This document shows, piece by piece, positions 20,623-22,104 of a stretch of 22,104 nt of DNA; the stretch's first letter is position 1, and every line of letters starts with the position of its first letter. Origin of the DNA: an uncultured Prevotella sp. (lineage in GTDB: Bacteria; Bacteroidota; Bacteroidia; Bacteroidales; Bacteroidaceae). The stretch spans positions 1 to 22,104 of the forward strand of contig NZ_URNN01000047.1 of assembly GCF_900549175.1 (NCBI RefSeq), read 5' to 3'. The notes below the pieces were generated by a model. It saw nothing but the letters and a program-made list of their open reading frames with translations. It ran no database searches and was not told the DNA's origin. The position numbers were made by a program, and so were the translations under genes.

Positions 20623-21848
20623 TTCTTCTTGTAAACCCAGGATTGTTCAAAATACTTGTTGCCGCGGATGTCTCTCAGCGCGGCCTGCGCGTCTTTCTCG
20701 CTGGCGTATCTGCCGTATACCACGCGCATTATCTTGTTGTGCTCGTAGGTGTGGGCTTCGGCCAGGCCGTGGTCGTGCAGCTCTTTCACGTATGCCTCGG
20801 CGTTGTGCCTTGTTATGTGGCTCGCCATCACTATGCAGTAGCGCATGCTGTCTTTCTCCGCCGGTGCTGCGGCCGCGGTTGCGGCTGCTGTGTCGGTGGC
20901 GTTTTCGGTTGCGGTGTCGGCCACGGCACCCGCAGGTGTGGTGCCCGCTTTGGCTGCCGGTGCGGCTGCTTGCGGTGTCTTGGCGGCGGCACCGGTCACG
21001 GCTGCCTTTATCTTGGTCGGTTCGAGGTCGGTGGTGGGGCGGGGTGCCATGCTCTCGTTTATGAGGCTCATTATCACCTGCTCCTGCGGCCCGGCGGCTG
21101 CCATGCTGTCTCTGTCGCTGTTTGCCACCGGCGGTGTGAACACGAAGAAGGCGGCCACGGCGGCTGCCACGGCGGCGATGTTGCGCAGCCATGCCACTTT
21201 TATCTTTATCGTGCGCTCCTCTACGTCGTCTTTCTCCTCGGTGTCGGCGGTGTGCTGTGTTTCGGCGCGGGTGGTGCCGCCGGCTCCTGTCTTGCGCGTG
21301 GCGGCCTTCTCTCCGTCTGCCGCCTGGGGTTCTCCGTCTGCGGCCGGTGCGGTCTTGGCGGATGTCTTGGCGGTGGCGGCACTCTCTGCCGTGCGGGTGG
21401 TGGCGGCGCGGCTGCCGTCGGTGTCGGCTGCCAGCCGCTTTATTTCAAACGGGTGGAGGCCGTAGAGGTCGGGCGTGAGTATTCCGGCCTCGCACGGCTC
21501 GAAAATGTAGTTGCCCTCGTCGTTTATTCGCAGTGTGCCTATGCCTTTCAGCTCGTATTCGCCTTCGTTGCATAGGTGTTGTTTCAGTTCGTCCACTTCC
21601 TCCTCTATGCGGCGCGTGGCCTCGGGGTAGCTTATGTCGTATGCCTCAATGTACGATTGGGCGAGCAGCGAGTCGTTGAGTTTCAGCAGGGGGTTGAAGC
21701 CGAGCGTGCGCAGAGGGGGGAGGTAGCGCTGCTCCTCCTCGTCGTAGCGTGCCTCCACGTGGTGCGCCATGAATCCGCCCAGTCCGGGCACTATCACGCA
21801 GTCGTTGCTCAGCAGCAGTATTTCTATGTGTCTGTCTATTTCGATCAT
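20619..21848 (-). CDS. HU-CCDC81 and SPOR domain transmembrane protein
   Basis: With the ATG at 21848 the protein is 409 residues. The cytosolic N-terminus (about 1-140) matches the Bacteroidetes HU-CCDC81 tandem (IEIDRHIEILLLSNDCVIVPGLGGF, then YELKGIGTLRINDEGNYIFEP), an HU/IHF-like fold expected to bind DNA. An Ala/Thr-rich linker leads to one transmembrane helix (about 219-238), an Ala-rich periplasmic stretch (about 280-330), and a C-terminal SPOR domain (about 335-408, SMRYCIVMASHITRHNAEAYVKELHDHG to YFEQSWVYKK) that in other proteins binds denuded septal peptidoglycan. The frame opens 12 codons earlier, but that stretch contains the promoter box. It is the first gene of the leftward group and overlaps the FHA gene by 4 nt. 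Confidence 0.9.
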   Translation of the reverse strand: MIEIDRHIEILLLSNDCVIVPGLGGFMAHHVEARYDEEEQRYLPPLRTLGFNPLLKLNDSLLAQSYIEAYDISYPEATRRIEEEVDELKQHLCNEGEYELKGIGTLRINDEGNYIFEPCEAGILTPDLYGLHPFEIKRLAADTDGSRAATTRTAESAATAKTSAKTAPAADGEPQAADGEKAATRKTGAGGTTRAETQHTADTEEKDDVEERTIKIKVAWLRNIAAVAAAVAAFFVFTPPVANSDRDSMAAAGPQEQVIMSLINESMAPRPTTDLEPTKIKAAVTGAAAKTPQAAAPAAKAGTTPAGAVADTATENATDTAAATAAAAPAEKDSMRYCIVMASHITRHNAEAYVKELHDHGLAEAHTYEHNKIMRVVYGRYASEKDAQAALRDIRGNKYFEQSWVYKKK

Positions 21849-21853
21849 GAGTG

Positions 21854-21885
21854 CAAAGGTACTCATTTTTATTGAGAATAGCAAA
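21854..21885 (-). promoter_or_regulatory. consensus promoter of the leftward gene group
   Basis: On the minus strand TTTG (21885-21882), exactly 20 nt, and TACCTTTG (21861-21854) match the Bacteroidetes consensus perfectly. The box ends only 5 nt before the ATG at 21848, so transcription should start at or within a few bases of the start codon. It is the only full consensus promoter I found for the 13 leftward genes. Confidence 0.85.
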
Positions 21886-21989
21886 CTTTTGGGGCTTCAA
21901 TACGCCTTTTGTTTTCAGTTTTTCCGGGTTTTTCCGGGTTTGTTGCAGCACTTCCGCCGGCGGATGGCGGGAATGGTATGATTTTTTTT

Positions 21990-22085
21990 CAGGAACACGG
22001 AGGCACAGAGACACGGAGGGTTGTATTTAAACGCAAAAACTTTGCGCCTCAGCGTCTTTGCGTTTAAATACAACCCTCCGTGTTA
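21990..22085. repeat. repeat element with 27-bp perfect inverted arms
   Basis: The left arm begins at 22011 (ACACGGAGGGTTGTATTTAA...) and ends at 22037; the right arm (22057-22083) is its perfect 27-bp complement. The 19-nt loop carries TTTGCGCCTCAGCGTC, the reverse of the CGCAAAGACGC unit also found at 8254-8278. It is preceded by CACGGAGGCACAGAGACACGG. It lies upstream of the SPOR gene promoter; the remaining DNA from 21886 to 21985 holds a 10-bp TTTTTCCGGG doublet and no gene. Confidence 0.92.
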
Positions 22086-22104
22086 AAAAATTCCGGCAGC
22101 TTAC

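Noticed and set aside
20475..21575. Gly/Cys/Val-rich plus-strand frame opposite the SPOR gene
   Set aside because: Low-complexity reflection of the Ala-rich linker codons of the real gene.

Overview
The window looks like Bacteroidales chromosome, most likely Prevotellaceae or a close relative. Three things point there. Several upstream regions carry the Bacteroidetes promoter (TTTG, about 20 nt, TAnnTTTG) with little Shine-Dalgarno sequence. Lineage-typical genes are present: class III fructose-bisphosphatase, an HU-CCDC81/SPOR protein, and a hisH-hisA-hisF-hisIE block. Coding DNA is GC-rich while intergenic DNA is AT-rich and full of repeats. Species assignment is inference. There is no phage, IS transposase or CRISPR array, and every gene appears intact.

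Rightward half (1-8219, + strand): a 44-bp tandem repeat and promoter, then truA and an EamA-type permease. After a strong terminator come an NfeD/SPFH pair, a REP/MITE-like inverted repeat, and dapA. Next are a tRNA-Arg(ACG) with its own promoter and terminator, a short RpoD-like sigma factor, and a PcrA/UvrD helicase.

Leftward half (8442-21848, - strand): thirteen genes in one direction. In transcription order they are an HU-CCDC81/SPOR membrane protein, a zinc-ribbon/FHA protein, purU, hisH, hisA, hisF, hisIE, ftsE, lysC, lysA, a membrane GT2 glycosyltransferase, a half-GT4 glycosyltransferase and class III fbp. Several junctions overlap by 4 or 22 nt. The only consensus promoter I found for the group lies at its far upstream end (21854-21885). 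The two halves converge at 8220-8441 over an inverted-repeat element whose family recurs at the right edge of the window.

Metabolically, dapA, lysC and lysA serve the aspartate to DAP/lysine route, which also supplies peptidoglycan. hisHAFIE forms the middle of histidine synthesis, purU supplies formate to purine synthesis, and fbp serves gluconeogenesis. FtsE and the SPOR protein concern division and the cell wall. Most of this is ordinary core genome. The points worth a second look are the sigma factor lacking its sigma-3 domain, the DNA-to-peptidoglycan SPOR/FHA pair with an apparently leaderless promoter, the half-GT4 protein, a tRNA with a covarying A19/U56 pair, and a repeat that has become the C-terminus of the FHA protein. 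I did not find a clear-cut new defence or mobile system.
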